A DNA stretch of 64,000 nucleotides from Perkinsus olseni (Eukaryota; Perkinsozoa; Perkinsida; Perkinsidae), in assembly GCA_013115135.1 (NCBI GenBank), contig JABANP010000284.1, positions 1 through 64,000 on the forward strand. The letters run 5' to 3'. The translations under genes were made by a program, and so were the position numbers. The notes under the pieces are model-generated. The model was not told where the DNA came from. It ran no database searches and saw nothing but the letters and a program-made list of their open reading frames with translations. Position 1 is the first letter of the stretch. Each line of letters begins with the position of its first letter. Shown here in pieces: positions 1 to 10,500 of the stretch.

Positions 1-171
1 AACTCAACAAGATAACTTGAGCCAAGATGGCTACAGATACCTCTCCTCTAGTGCGCAGGACCTCTAAAGTACTCAAAGCACAGATACTAGATGATCGGCT
101 ATGAGAACAAAAGCGCACGCCCGAAAGCGCTCGCGTATAGAGCGACTCCTCTAAAGCATCTCATAATAATA
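1..171 (-). repeat. 3' LTR of element A (cut by window edge)
   Basis: Bases 1-171 equal 6110-6280 base for base. In element orientation the LTR begins TATTATTATGAGATG. It is preceded by the polypurine tract at 174-179. Its far end lies outside the window. Confidence 0.9.
16..34 (-). other. Spliced-leader-like sequence in the 3' LTR
   Basis: The minus strand reads GTAGCCATCTTGGCTCAAG, identical to the last 19 bases of the 22-nt trans-spliced leader as I remember it for Perkinsus (dinoflagellates differ at one or two positions). The three bases before it (TCT) match one more leader position. The second copy is at 6125-6143. Confidence 0.8.
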
Positions 172-173
172 TG

Positions 174-179
174 CCCCCC
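174..179 (-). promoter_or_regulatory. Polypurine tract of element A
   Basis: Six G residues on the minus strand, three bases from the 3' LTR start. This is the expected plus-strand primer position of an LTR retrotransposon. Confidence 0.7.
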
Positions 180-191
180 TAGGTGGCTTGC

Positions 192-3100
192 TCACAAGGA
201 AGCCACCTTCTCTATATCTCTCTGAGACAAATGGTTCGAAGAACCATCTAAATGTAAGGTCACAGTATCCTTAGGAGACACCGTAAGAGTGAGCGGCTTG
301 CACTCTGGATCTGAAATCACTCCGATATGATGAGAGCCTTCTGAAGAGATCCATAGTGGAAGCAACATCTGCTCGGCCTCGTCCAACTTATATTCTTGTA
401 CCAAGAAATAACCATCGTTAGTCCAAGATAATCTTTGACCATAACGGACCACACCATCAGCATCCTTCCAAGCGACAAAATAAGTTCTAGTAGGATTACG
501 AAGTACTCTACGCTTGGTTGGCTCGGCGAACTCGACAGGTTCGGGAGTGGAAGGCAACCTCTTCCTTCCATAATGAGTTGGAACCTCCTCTGCGCTCGAC
601 TGCTGCGTCACAGCAGGTCCTCTTTGAGCAATAGGTTCCTCGGCCTCTATAGAACCTTGAGTTCGTGAAGGATGACTGTCATCATCTTTAATGTGGTCCT
701 TGTGGTAGACTTGGACTTGACCATCGGAGAACTTGACCTCGACACATTCCTTCCCTAAGTGACGGGTTATTATCCCTGGAACCCACATTGCGTCAAGCTT
801 ATGGGAAGGAGGTTGGTAGACTAACACTTGGCGACCAACTCCGTAGACCGGACGAACAACTGGACCTACTGTAGCGGACCTACTCTTCTTCCATTCTTCT
901 CTCCAAATCTTAGTCATCTTCTCTCGGTTTCTATCCAATTTTTTCACAGCGTTGAGAATCATACCGCCACGAGTCTCATTCGGGTAGGATAGATACTCTT
1001 GGATAGAGTCTGTCGTAAGAGCCTGTTGAGATAAAGATGACATCATCATATTCTCGAATGGTAGCGCCGCATCAAATCCGAATACGATTTGGTGAGGAGT
1101 CAGTCCAGTAGTCTCGTCGACAGAACCGTTCATAGAAGCCTGAATGAATCTCAGTAGTTCAGGCCATGAACTAGGATTTCGTCCTTGTAGGGAACGGCGT
1201 AAACTTCTGGCCAAGTGCAAATGGGATACTTCGTAGAAGCCTCCCGAAGAAGGGTGACGGACTGGTAGGGTAAGGTGCTTACAAGAGTAGTATGCGCAAA
1301 GCGCATCAAAGGAAAGGGAGATAAGGTTACTCCCCAAATCCGTAATCACTGTGGATGGTGCTCTGTAGACCAGAAATACTTCACGCTCGAGTACTCTACA
1401 GATCGATGAAGTAGAGATATCGCTGAGCGGAAATAGAAGGCAATAACGACTTAGTAAATCCGTCACAGTGAGTATCCAACGAGCACCACTACTAGCACCA
1501 GCTTGAATAGCACCTGGTACCAAGGGCCCTACCAAGTCGCATCCAATAACCTCGAAAGGTGCCGAAGGGCACTTTAAATGGCTCTCATGTCGGAGCTTCT
1601 TTACGGGGGTGGTTACCAGGCAGGCAACACAAGACCGAACAATACTCTTAATAGACTTGCGCAGTGCGGGAGCCCAGAACAACTTCCGAACGTGACGATA
1701 AGTAGCATCAACTCCGACATGACCCCGTATATGATGATAATAGCTACCAAGTTCATTGAGCAGTGATGATACTGCTGGACGTGGTAGAACTATCTTCAGA
1801 GATTCATCCTCATCCCAAAGCTCTACCTTACAAAGGACACCGTTGAATAAAACACAGTGTTGTATGTAGTGGTAGAGAGAAGGGGGTAGATTCGCTTTGA
1901 ACGAACTAGGGTCCAAAGATGATTCTAAGACCTCCTTAGCTTCTCGGGCTTGTGGGTCGCGATCCTGCTGGTTGATCAAGAACCTTCGAATGACTTCTGA
2001 CGAGTCTGTCGGACCACGACCGCGCCAAGCTTGAAATGATTTATCAAGAATCATAAACTTACATAATGAGGGGATGCTATTAATAGTCGGGATCATCAAT
2101 GAATAAGGATAATGAAAATCGATAATATCCGATGCCATAGTGGGAATCTCACGAGTAGTCGACTTATCAACTTCACAGCAAATATTCGTAAGAACATTTG
2201 ACGGTGGAAGGTCCTCTGCGACACGTGAGAGAATATCTACTCTATTAATATAAAAAGAATTATGTGAATGATGAGAGAATGTTACATTCACTCCTAATAA
2301 TCTCAACTCTTCGACGGCTTCGTCAATCGATGATCTTAATCTCGATATTGACAATTGCTCTATGCCGTGGATCTTACGGGGTGACGAGCGCATGCGACGG
2401 ATGGAGACTAGACTATCATTGCAGACTTCGACGGATTTGAGCGAATTCCACCATTCACTCTGCATCTGATCGATTACTGCAATGAAGGCCATCAACATCC
2501 CGTAAAGCTCACGTCGGTTCGCATGCCAAGTACAACCGTAAGGGAAGAGCTTGCTCTCGGCGTAGACGGAAATCCAACCGGTAGATGCGAATCCAACTGA
2601 GCCTGAAAGCTGGCCAGCTGGGACCCATAACTCTATTCCATAACCGGTGTTGGACGCATCAACAACAATCTTCAGATCTCGGGCATTCTTAATGAGCGGC
2701 ACTGCCCCGTTGAGTTGCCGCCATATTACTTCAGCTGCTTGCAAATGCTTTCGGCATTGCTGCTCCTCCTTGGAGTCAATCTCATCATCCCAATTTCCGG
2801 TACAGCGGCCGGCTATCTGCCTCGCTATATCGCAGTGAGCTCGACACTGCGCCTCCCCAGCTGATCGTGTGATATCGAGATAGCGACCTGCAGCAGCAAA
2901 GATCCCTCTTCTAGTCGGCTGAAAATCTCTATTCTCAATCGGCAGTCTACGGACTGATAATACTCCTTTGGGGTCCCAGTTCCAGTCGGCACCCAGCCAA
3001 CGGCAGAACTGATCCTCTGATTGACCCCATAGGCTCCTCTTACTCTCTGGTAACTCGAATCCGACTTTGGAGAAGAGGTTGATCATATCTCGGTTCCACA

Positions 3101-6100
3101 TCGATCGAACTTCATCATTGGGCGATATGATGAGATAATCATCCATCACTCGTACCACTTCCACCATAGGAAATTTCGCTCTGAGAATGGCGAATAGGAT
3201 ATCGCCAATACTCTCTAGAGCATTGGGCCCTATTGAAAGGCCGAAGGCAAGGCGATTAGTCGCCTTGAGAGAGTTGGAGAGATTGTCACGGCCGCAATCA
3301 ATGTAAAGCACTTTATTGACAGCTATTCTATAAAATGCCTTACTCGCGTCCATCTGCTCTACAACAGCTTGGGGGTAGAGTTTTGCTCTCAACTCTTTGA
3401 CTGCCTTCTGAACTGATCGGCGACGACTTGAACATTTTGGGCTTCTGGAATTGTAGCCTCTGAAATCGAGGCATGGGCGGACTGGCGTAGTTTTCGAGTC
3501 GCTCAGAGAGCAAACTGGAAAACACGTCGCCCACTCTACCTTTGGATCTTGTCCTGGATGTAGATCAACTTCGCACCACCATTGCCGATCGAAATACATC
3601 TGTAGTTCGGCCGCCCACTTCTCTCTCTGCACCGGGGTCAACTTACGAATCAGACTATCTGGGCGCCAACTACCTCTGCTCTGCTGCTTCTCCTGCTGGT
3701 CAGTTGGATCGAGAGGCCAATCGACCAAGAAGCGATACTGCTGATTATGAGTATCCTTAACCACACAGCCATTAGGATCAGCGATCTCGCATAACTTCTT
3801 CAAAGATAACTGATAAGACTGCGCATCCGGTATTTCGAATAGTCCATGATGATAGATCCTCTGCAAAGCCGCGTCCAGAAAATTTTCATCTAAAGGTAGT
3901 CCATCCAACACTTTCACAATCTCAGCATCAAAGGGGTCCCGTGAGGTTGCCCTTGACAGATTCCTGGATGACTCCTTAGGCTCATTGTCGGCTTCTGTCT
4001 GTTCCGAAGGATTCACTCGATATTCATCTTCGTGAACAGTAGCCTCAACTTGAGCGAGCTCTATCACAGGTGCTGCAGCAATCTCTACAGCAGCAACGGT
4101 ATTCACAGACGAACTTTCATCACGGCTCAGAAGTTCTTGAAGCTGTTTGCGCAATAAAGCAGCAGCTTCTTCTTCCTCCGTATATATCAATCTTGCTCCT
4201 AAAATTCTTAATGCCGCACGACCCAAGATGATGGGATATGATAACTCACTTATCACCAACAGTGGCAGCATAACTTCGGATCGAGGCTCTCCGACGTAAC
4301 AGCGAATAACACATTCCTTTCGCACTATCCGAGCAGTCCCATTGGCACATGTTACGACCACTGGCTTGATTCTCAAAACCTTGACATCAGTCGATAATCG
4401 ATCCACTACTGACTCTCGAATCATGGCCACTGCCGCCCCTGTATCAATCAATGCTGCAAACTGCTCGCCCGCGATCGAAATCCGAACAGTATCGGGACTT
4501 GATAGTAGTGAAAGGGACAACGCATCCCTCTCAACTACTCCCTCCTCAGAACTTCCCGATAGATTCCGATCAACACAACTCAGGTCTACAGCACAGAACG
4601 GGGCTACAGAGCAAACAGCACCATCGACTCCCGAACGAAGCTCAGCGTTAGCAGCCGGAGTGGTTGCCTGACTTTGGAGACCAACCTCCACGAGATAGGC
4701 TGCAGCTGACTGCTTCGACGATGAGCTGTTCTCGGTTGCTCTCCCCGTCGTCTGTGCAACCTGACCTGAGGGAAGGGGGTTCGGGCAGACATATTGAAGA
4801 TGCCCGCTCTTGCCGCATCGCTTACACATCGCAGACTTAGCACCTAATCGGCAATCCTTCGTAGAATGTCCCAGACCACACACACCACAGCGGCGGTTCA
4901 TGCCGGCTGGACGTGCAGCCTGACAGAACTTCCAAGTATGACCCGGCTGCAGACATCGACTGCAGGTTCCGCTGAATCGTGCCGGGTTGATACCGCTCTT
5001 AGAGCTCTCACCTTTCGGACTCGAGGATTGCCCCTGCTTCAATCCTGCCGAATCTTTTCGCTTCTCCTTTCCCGCCGACTTTCTAAGCTGCCGACTTTCA
5101 AAATAAATAGCATTGCGACGCAGCTCTTCAAAGGACGCGGACTCGATGGATGGTCCCATGCTCTCCAACGAGTCTAATATACGTGTATGCATGCCCGCTC
5201 TGGCACGGATACACTTATCCAAATCACTGTGCGCCCTCCCCGTCATCGCTACTACCAATGCACTTTCCATCTCCACTCGGGCGAAAAAATCTTCAACTCG
5301 CTCCGAATCCAGCTGCTTCAATGCCTCCCATCGCTGCACCATCTCCGAAGACGTGCATGACTCCTTGAACCTCTTATCAAGATATTCCCAGAGACGCTGC
5401 ACAACAATCTCGGGCGTCTGCTGATCTCGCTTCAATCCCGTACGGACCATCATTTCCAATTCTGATTTAAGAGCGCCCGCGAAGTTTCTCATAATATAAT
5501 AAACCTCTGCCTTCCCTCTCAATCCATAAATCTCAATGGCATTCTGAATACGCTCCTTTATCAACCGATACGGGCAGCTATCGGTTGGGAAGCTCCAGGG
5601 GGCCGCTTCAACCAGATCCAATTTCAGCCATGAAATTGCAACATCACTCCCTTCATTCTTCGCTCGAGTTCCCGAACACAACTTCTCTCTACTCTCTGTA
5701 AACCCATCGATTGCTCTCTTCAAATCACTGGGACGCCCGCTATACCACCCCTTGCCCAATCTATACATCGCGGCACATTGCTTGGAAAGATACCGAGCTA
5801 AATGCTCGAACCAGATTTCATCGAGCCCTTCTAAAGCTGCGGCATCAAGCATCGATGCATAAACGATTTTAGCAACTTCTACGTCCCGATCTGGTCCCCC
5901 TTCTTGTAGTTCCCCCCTCCCGGAGACCCACCGTTGATACTTCCTTCTTATCTCTGATATCTCCTTCAAAAACTCTCTCGAAGTAGTGCATTCCAAATTA
6001 ATCTTTTGGACCTCCGCACCAACATCGACGGCAGGCAGACGGGCCGGGACGACGCCCTCGACTATTTCGGCGAATCCTGCATCGGGTACCATTGGTCCGG

Positions 6101-6227
6101 GATTGAGGGAACTCAACAAGATAACTTGAGCCAAGATGGCTACAGATACCTCTCCTCTAGTGCGCAGGACCTCTAAAGTACTCAAAGCACAGATACTAGA
6201 TGATCGGCTATGAGAACAAAAGCGCAC
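192..6227 (-). CDS. Gag-Pro-Pol polyprotein of element A
   Basis: A single 2011-residue ORF. Three Gag zinc knuckles lie near residues 420-480 (CSRCLQPGHTWKFC, a one-residue-short CGVCGLGHSTKDC, and CKRCGKSGHLQYVC). A retropepsin follows with ALIDTGA near 592, then a reverse transcriptase with RPCLDFRGYN, MDASKAFYRI and VMDDYL (catalytic DD near 1027). RNase H has VVDASNTGYG near 1184. Integrase has an HHCC finger (about 1497-1545) and D, D, E catalytic residues near 1564, 1627 and 1664, then a C-terminal tail. The ATG at 6227 lies in the LTR, so the true start may be a later Met, for example after the primer-binding site. No frameshift separates gag from pol, so Gag excess must come from another mechanism. 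Confidence 0.93.
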   Translation of the reverse strand: MRFCSHSRSSSICALSTLEVLRTRGEVSVAILAQVILLSSLNPGPMVPDAGFAEIVEGVVPARLPAVDVGAEVQKINLECTTSREFLKEISEIRRKYQRWVSGRGELQEGGPDRDVEVAKIVYASMLDAAALEGLDEIWFEHLARYLSKQCAAMYRLGKGWYSGRPSDLKRAIDGFTESREKLCSGTRAKNEGSDVAISWLKLDLVEAAPWSFPTDSCPYRLIKERIQNAIEIYGLRGKAEVYYIMRNFAGALKSELEMMVRTGLKRDQQTPEIVVQRLWEYLDKRFKESCTSSEMVQRWEALKQLDSERVEDFFARVEMESALVVAMTGRAHSDLDKCIRARAGMHTRILDSLESMGPSIESASFEELRRNAIYFESRQLRKSAGKEKRKDSAGLKQGQSSSPKGESSKSGINPARFSGTCSRCLQPGHTWKFCQAARPAGMNRRCGVCGLGHSTKDCRLGAKSAMCKRCGKSGHLQYVCPNPLPSGQVAQTTGRATENSSSSKQSAAAYLVEVGLQSQATTPAANAELRSGVDGAVCSVAPFCAVDLSCVDRNLSGSSEEGVVERDALSLSLLSSPDTVRISIAGEQFAALIDTGAAVAMIRESVVDRLSTDVKVLRIKPVVVTCANGTARIVRKECVIRCYVGEPRSEVMLPLLVISELSYPIILGRAALRILGARLIYTEEEEAAALLRKQLQELLSRDESSSVNTVAAVEIAAAPVIELAQVEATVHEDEYRVNPSEQTEADNEPKESSRNLSRATSRDPFDAEIVKVLDGLPLDENFLDAALQRIYHHGLFEIPDAQSYQLSLKKLCEIADPNGCVVKDTHNQQYRFLVDWPLDPTDQQEKQQSRGSWRPDSLIRKLTPVQREKWAAELQMYFDRQWWCEVDLHPGQDPKVEWATCFPVCSLSDSKTTPVRPCLDFRGYNSRSPKCSSRRRSVQKAVKELRAKLYPQAVVEQMDASKAFYRIAVNKVLYIDCGRDNLSNSLKATNRLAFGLSIGPNALESIGDILFAILRAKFPMVEVVRVMDDYLIISPNDEVRSMWNRDMINLFSKVGFELPESKRSLWGQSEDQFCRWLGADWNWDPKGVLSVRRLPIENRDFQPTRRGIFAAAGRYLDITRSAGEAQCRAHCDIARQIAGRCTGNWDDEIDSKEEQQCRKHLQAAEVIWRQLNGAVPLIKNARDLKIVVDASNTGYGIELWVPAGQLSGSVGFASTGWISVYAESKLFPYGCTWHANRRELYGMLMAFIAVIDQMQSEWWNSLKSVEVCNDSLVSIRRMRSSPRKIHGIEQLSISRLRSSIDEAVEELRLLGVNVTFSHHSHNSFYINRVDILSRVAEDLPPSNVLTNICCEVDKSTTREIPTMASDIIDFHYPYSLMIPTINSIPSLCKFMILDKSFQAWRGRGPTDSSEVIRRFLINQQDRDPQAREAKEVLESSLDPSSFKANLPPSLYHYIQHCVLFNGVLCKVELWDEDESLKIVLPRPAVSSLLNELGSYYHHIRGHVGVDATYRHVRKLFWAPALRKSIKSIVRSCVACLVTTPVKKLRHESHLKCPSAPFEVIGCDLVGPLVPGAIQAGASSGARWILTVTDLLSRYCLLFPLSDISTSSICRVLEREVFLVYRAPSTVITDLGSNLISLSFDALCAYYSCKHLTLPVRHPSSGGFYEVSHLHLARSLRRSLQGRNPSSWPELLRFIQASMNGSVDETTGLTPHQIVFGFDAALPFENMMMSSLSQQALTTDSIQEYLSYPNETRGGMILNAVKKLDRNREKMTKIWREEWKKSRSATVGPVVRPVYGVGRQVLVYQPPSHKLDAMWVPGIITRHLGKECVEVKFSDGQVQVYHKDHIKDDDSHPSRTQGSIEAEEPIAQRGPAVTQQSSAEEVPTHYGRKRLPSTPEPVEFAEPTKRRVLRNPTRTYFVAWKDADGVVRYGQRLSWTNDGYFLVQEYKLDEAEQMLLPLWISSEGSHHIGVISDPECKPLTLTVSPKDTVTLHLDGSSNHLSQRDIEKVASL
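6071..6091 (-). promoter_or_regulatory. Primer-binding site of element A
   Basis: The plus strand ends in ATCGGGTACCA preceded by CCTGC and part of a T-loop (CGAAT). This is exactly the 3' end geometry of a tRNA: 5-nt T-stem, 7-nt acceptor, discriminator A, CCA. The minus strand is therefore complementary to a tRNA 3' end starting TGG. Which tRNA is not identified. Confidence 0.7.
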
Positions 6228-6280
6228 GCCCGAAAGCGCTCGCGTATAGAGCGACTCCTCTAAAGCATCTCATAATAATA
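6092..6280 (-). repeat. 5' LTR of element A
   Basis: The visible match with the left copy covers 6110-6280. I extend it to about 6092 because the primer-binding site begins there and the window cuts the left copy, so the LTR is probably near 188 bp. The right flank (AAGGTGATGG from 6281) is host DNA. The polyprotein ORF begins inside this LTR and reads through the primer-binding site. Confidence 0.75.
6125..6143 (-). other. Spliced-leader-like sequence in the 5' LTR
   Basis: Second LTR copy of the 19-nt leader core. It lies near the primer-binding-site end of the LTR and is also in frame inside the long ORF. Confidence 0.8.
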
Positions 6281-6522
6281 AAGGTGATGGTCGAAACACA
6301 GTCTTCGCGGAACCTTGCAAGTGCAGATGCGGAGTAGATCGTCCTCCTGCTGAATCCCCTTCCGGAGTATAGAGGGGGATAGCGCAGAAACTGGTATGTC
6401 ATGTTCAAGGATCTTACGAAACTCGGAGCTTCAATAAAGGCACAGCAATAAGCGGGTCTGTTATTAATCTTACTGGAAAGTAACAACGGAGACGATACAA
6501 CCAACAGAACAACAGAGAGCAT
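6281..6522 (-). CDS. Putative small secreted protein, truncated at element A
   Basis: The ORF begins MLSVVLLVVSSPLLLSSK, a good signal-peptide profile, and runs about 80 residues to the edge of the element A 5' LTR, where the frame enters the LTR. It may be a host gene first exon broken by the insertion, or a fortuitous ORF. No family was recognised. An empty-site allele would decide. Confidence 0.35.
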
Positions 6523-6547
6523 GTCTTCAATCACACCTTAATCGTCA

Positions 6548-7181
6548 TCAGTGTTTCAGTCGGAGAGCCGATTTCGGATACAAACGAAATAGGTTGCCAC
6601 CAATGGTTAGAATGATGTGATCCGTCCCAAAACGATCACCATCAGGTATGAAGTACATATTTTTCAAGTCGTCTTTCTCTGCCTTGAGGAAGTCCCCGTA
6701 ACTTCTCATTGAAAGCTTTCGTCGCCCTCGAGCGCAGTATGTGTCGGGCGAAGCTCCGAAATGAGAGTTGTCGTTCAGGAATTTCCCAAGTCTGGATCCT
6801 TATAGACCTCAAGTGGCGGAGGTCCCCGGGATATTGGAAAACTCGCCTTTCCGGTGTAGGTCTATATTCGAGAGGAAATGAGAAATCCGGCTGGACTTTC
6901 TCATGTGCGCCTCGCCAGAAGTTCAAGTCCATCTTGGGGACAACGAGGTCGAAGACCGCTTCAGCTGTCAGCCTCGTCCCATTCACTTTGTTGTTCGAGA
7001 GCGTTGAGTATACGTCTCCAATCACCCTGTCATAAACGGCACGGCTGATTTCCTTTCTCGCCTCTCTCTGGGCTTGCATATAGAAGACTGCAGCGGTGAT
7101 TTGACGGATTGGCTCATAGCTGCGTGATTCAGAGCCTAAGATGCCACCGTAGACTGCAGCAGCGAGGAATATGAAGCGCAT
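6548..7181 (-). pseudogene. Secreted lineage-specific protein with one frameshift
   Basis: Starts at MRFIFLAAAVYGG, a signal peptide (the 13 residues before this Met in the frame are not needed). The mature part holds NGTRLTAEAVF, MDLNFW and PDFSFPLEY. It is clearly paralogous to the plus-strand gene at 35133-35798, which has NGMRLKAEVIF, LDLKFW and PDVSFAFSL. The open frame stops at 6642, but the other frame then continues the family consensus (FIPDGDRFG, IILTIGGN) to a stop at 6548. One extra G in the run near 6695-6700 accounts for the shift. Either a young pseudogene or a one-base sequence error. Function unknown; probably exported. Confidence 0.75.
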
Positions 7182-7556
7182 AGCTCTGGAGAACAACGAG
7201 GGGAAATTGCAACCGCTCAATCGATGTATTTCGGGGCGAGCTCACCGGATGAATGGATTCGACTTCCTTCCGAGCGGCCGACGCTCCGGCCAATGTTGGA
7301 CTCAGTTGATGTGATACCTCCCGCCACGCTGAAACACTGAGTAGATCTGAGATACCCTCCTCTTTCTCCGCTCTCTAGAGCGGAGCAGTAGAGCCAACAA
7401 AACGCAGATGGTCCAGAGGCGCGATTCCCCTTTCCAGTGTACAGTCGTGCGAGCTTCTGTCATTCCTCCTCCATTGACTCCACCAAAGACAACGCAGTGA
7501 ACGTACTCTTGAAACACATCAGAAGCAGAGCGCCAGGGTCGACGGATTGAGGGCTT
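7182..7556. other. Intergenic spacer
   Basis: Between the secreted-family gene and the 3' end of the lipoate ligase gene. I see only a small inverted repeat (CCGCTCTCTAGAGCGG near 7367-7382) and no convincing exon. Confidence 0.5.
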
Positions 7557-10500
7557 TCAGCCCGCCTTAGAAATCTCAGAAGTCAACCATCGTGAAAATG
7601 ACTTCACTAGTGTCTCGCCGCCTTCGCCCGCCGCAGTCCTCCCCTTAACGACAAACGACTCAAGCGCATCTTGTATAGACTCTGCAGAGTATCTAAAGGC
7701 TTCTCTTGACAAGGAGACACTACGGCTCAAGTGAGCAGCTCAGCAACCCTAAGGATGCGAAGACTTCCAGATCGCCTGGCGAAGGCTTACGTAGCCCCCC
7801 GCAGCGCTTCCTCGAGCATCCCGATGACGTCGGGGTACAGAGCATCAGTAAAGATACGACATTCCATGATACGACCTTTGATAACGTCGAGATGCACCTG
7901 CAATGATCAAACTCAAATTTCCAATAAAATCTTCGTCAGAAAATCACTAGAGTGTCGTACTCAGAAGTCAGAGTCCTCGTAGAGTAGGACTCATACAGTT
8001 ATATCATAGGCGGCAAAGATGGCTGTGAGAAGTGACCTCTCAAGTCTCGCGAGAGCGAAGCTCCTCGCACAGTTGCCCTTAAGGAGCCACGAACCCCTAC
8101 TCAAATAACCCGCAATGTAAGAAGAGAGTCGAATATCCTTCACTCTGAACACGTCTCGGGCGACTTCGAACGTAACGACGAAAGACTCGACTTGAAGGGC
8201 TTCCCAATGAGGTCTACTATCCTTCCGTTGTCCCCCCGTTGCAGCCCCTCACATCAAAATTAGCAACGCCATCAACCCTGCCCGTCATGTTGTAGGAAAA
8301 CTCAGGAGTCGAGCCGAACCTCCACGCCCAGTCCTGAAGTGCACCAGCATGTTAGCGGTAGAGGGACACACAGGAATCTCCAACCTTCAACTTCTCGTAA
8401 TGTTCTGTGAAAACTTCGTCATTTTCCACATCACTTTCGGCAACGGCATCTCCTGTCAATGTTCGAGTGATTACCTGTTAGGAGCAATTCAGGAGTATCG
8501 GATGGTGTGGTACTCACCTCTTGGCAGTGGGGATTCGCTTCGACAAAGGCCTTCTCTAGAGCATCGCAAACGTTTTCTGCACAACAATCACAATTCCCGG
8601 TTGGAAAATCCAATCCCCCCGGGTATCCGTCAAAGCATCCATAAACATTATGAAGATGCTAGAATCATCGAGCCATCTAGCTACAAGTTAGGATGAATAT
8701 CTTACACTGTGAGATACCCATTCCGTTTAGCAGCGCCGTGAAGCTCACAGTATTCAACCGCAAGCTACCCCAGCCGTGATTCGCTGGTACGAACAGGTAA
8801 CACAGCGCGTATCCCGAGCTAGTTGGCCATAAGCATTTGTCGTGGACGAAGAACGAGAAACCATCCCGAACTTTTATCAACAGCAGACTCACCATGGGAG
8901 AGCTCCGGGTTGATGTCGATCAAATTCGCTACCCTCGCATGCACACTGGCGACTCCCTTCGACTCCAGTTTTAGCTTAGAGGGCGAAAGGTATCTGAGGA
9001 TCGAGTCGGTGCCACGGGAAATACGACATATCGTGAGATGATACGCCATTCATTAATGCCTCTATACGCTACAGCAACCTCGAAACGTTGAAGCCGCAGG
9101 TATCAGGCCAACCCGCTGAATATTCGCGGAACTGAATCACTTTTCGAGTCATTCTTAATTTCTACCAGGGAAAATTGGGCACACGCCTCGGCGTGTGTGC
9201 CTTCAACAAAGTGTGGCTCATCAAAGATAGAACAAGATGCAAACCGCACTGCTTCAAAGAACACAACAAAATTGAGTCAAAATCCTCCGCGAAGCTAATG
9301 CTTGCTGGGCCACGAAGCAAAGCATGTTCGGGATTGTATGGGTCCGGTATCAGCTCGCAATTGACATGCAACGAGCCTCCATCGCGTTTGGCGGCTGCTT
9401 CCTCAGTTCGGAAAATCTAATTGATGCCACAAGATAACCAACTTGCGATAGTGACGATGATCACGTCTTCAGAGATTCCAAGTTGATATAGTAGCTTTCA
9501 AGCCCCCTTATCACAGCCTTCAACTCAGTGACGTTGATGTGTCACGTGCTTTCTCGGAGAAGCCAGAAGCCAAGTGCCGTCCTCAAGCACGGTCTCTGCC
9601 TATGCATAACACGGCGCCGAACGCAATGGAGGAAGCGTCTGTGTAGATGTTCAATTCCTCCGTCGGGTAGATGTTCCACATGCCATGGGCGGGGTCACCG
9701 AAGTCGCGAGCCTCTCTCACAAGCAAAGAGCCGTGATCATAGGCAATACTATACCGCGGCGGCGGCAGCTCGCCATGTACGAGCGAGCTGTAGCGTAGTG
9801 GCAAGACTGCCGGCTGTCGGCAACGCCGGCACGCCAAGACCTGCCCCTAGACAGGATGCGACTGGACTGAATAGCTCTGCATCATCATAGGTGACAACGT
9901 TGCTGTGACATCGATCACATAGTGCGGGATTTCTACAGCAAACTAGCCCGGACGATGAGGCACCATGTTGCCTAGTCCAGGCGTCGTCATGTACAAGCTG
10001 CAAGCCGGGCACACTGCATTAAAATGTGATGTAATTGTGGACATGCCTTGAGGGCATACAACATACCTTCCAAGAGCCGACATGTCGCTGTTGACGAGTA
10101 TCGTGCCATGATGCAGAACGAAGCTGCCCGGGAGCTGCTTGAACGCGTTGCCGGATATCTTACGTCCATCCGCGGACAACACGATGTCGTTGCGGCCCTT
10201 CCGCACCGCTGGTATCTAACAACTGCAAATGCCCGGAAGAACGATAGACCAATCTATCTCATGAGCGCTGATTTTGCGCTACTTGTACGTGTGCGATGAA
10301 ACAACCATGGCCAAATATACTGAGTGGATGCAGAGCTATAATGAGAAAACTCAACCGCCACTAGCCCAACCTTAGCTCTTTTGGCAGCCGAATCGTCGCT
10401 CTATTATGGAAGGGCTCACCTCAACCCCCTTCGTAAGGGCCCGAGTTAGAAGCTCGAAGTTCTTGTCGATGATCTCAGAGCTGCTCGACGTGCCGTCCTC

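Larger units (their letters stand above)
1..6280 (-). mobile_element. LTR retrotransposon (element A), nearly complete
   Basis: A minus-strand element bounded by direct terminal repeats (1-171 and 6110-6280, identical in the visible part). Between them lies one long gag-pro-pol ORF ordered Gag zinc knuckles, protease, reverse transcriptase, RNase H, integrase, the Ty3/Gypsy or BEL/Pao order rather than Copia. A polypurine tract (G6 on the minus strand, 174-179) touches the 3' LTR and a primer-binding site lies just inside the 5' LTR. Position 1 matches 6110, so the window begins inside the left LTR, about 17 bp are missing, and the target duplication cannot be seen. Intact ORF and identical LTR parts suggest a young, possibly active copy. 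Superfamily assignment is uncertain. Confidence 0.93.
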
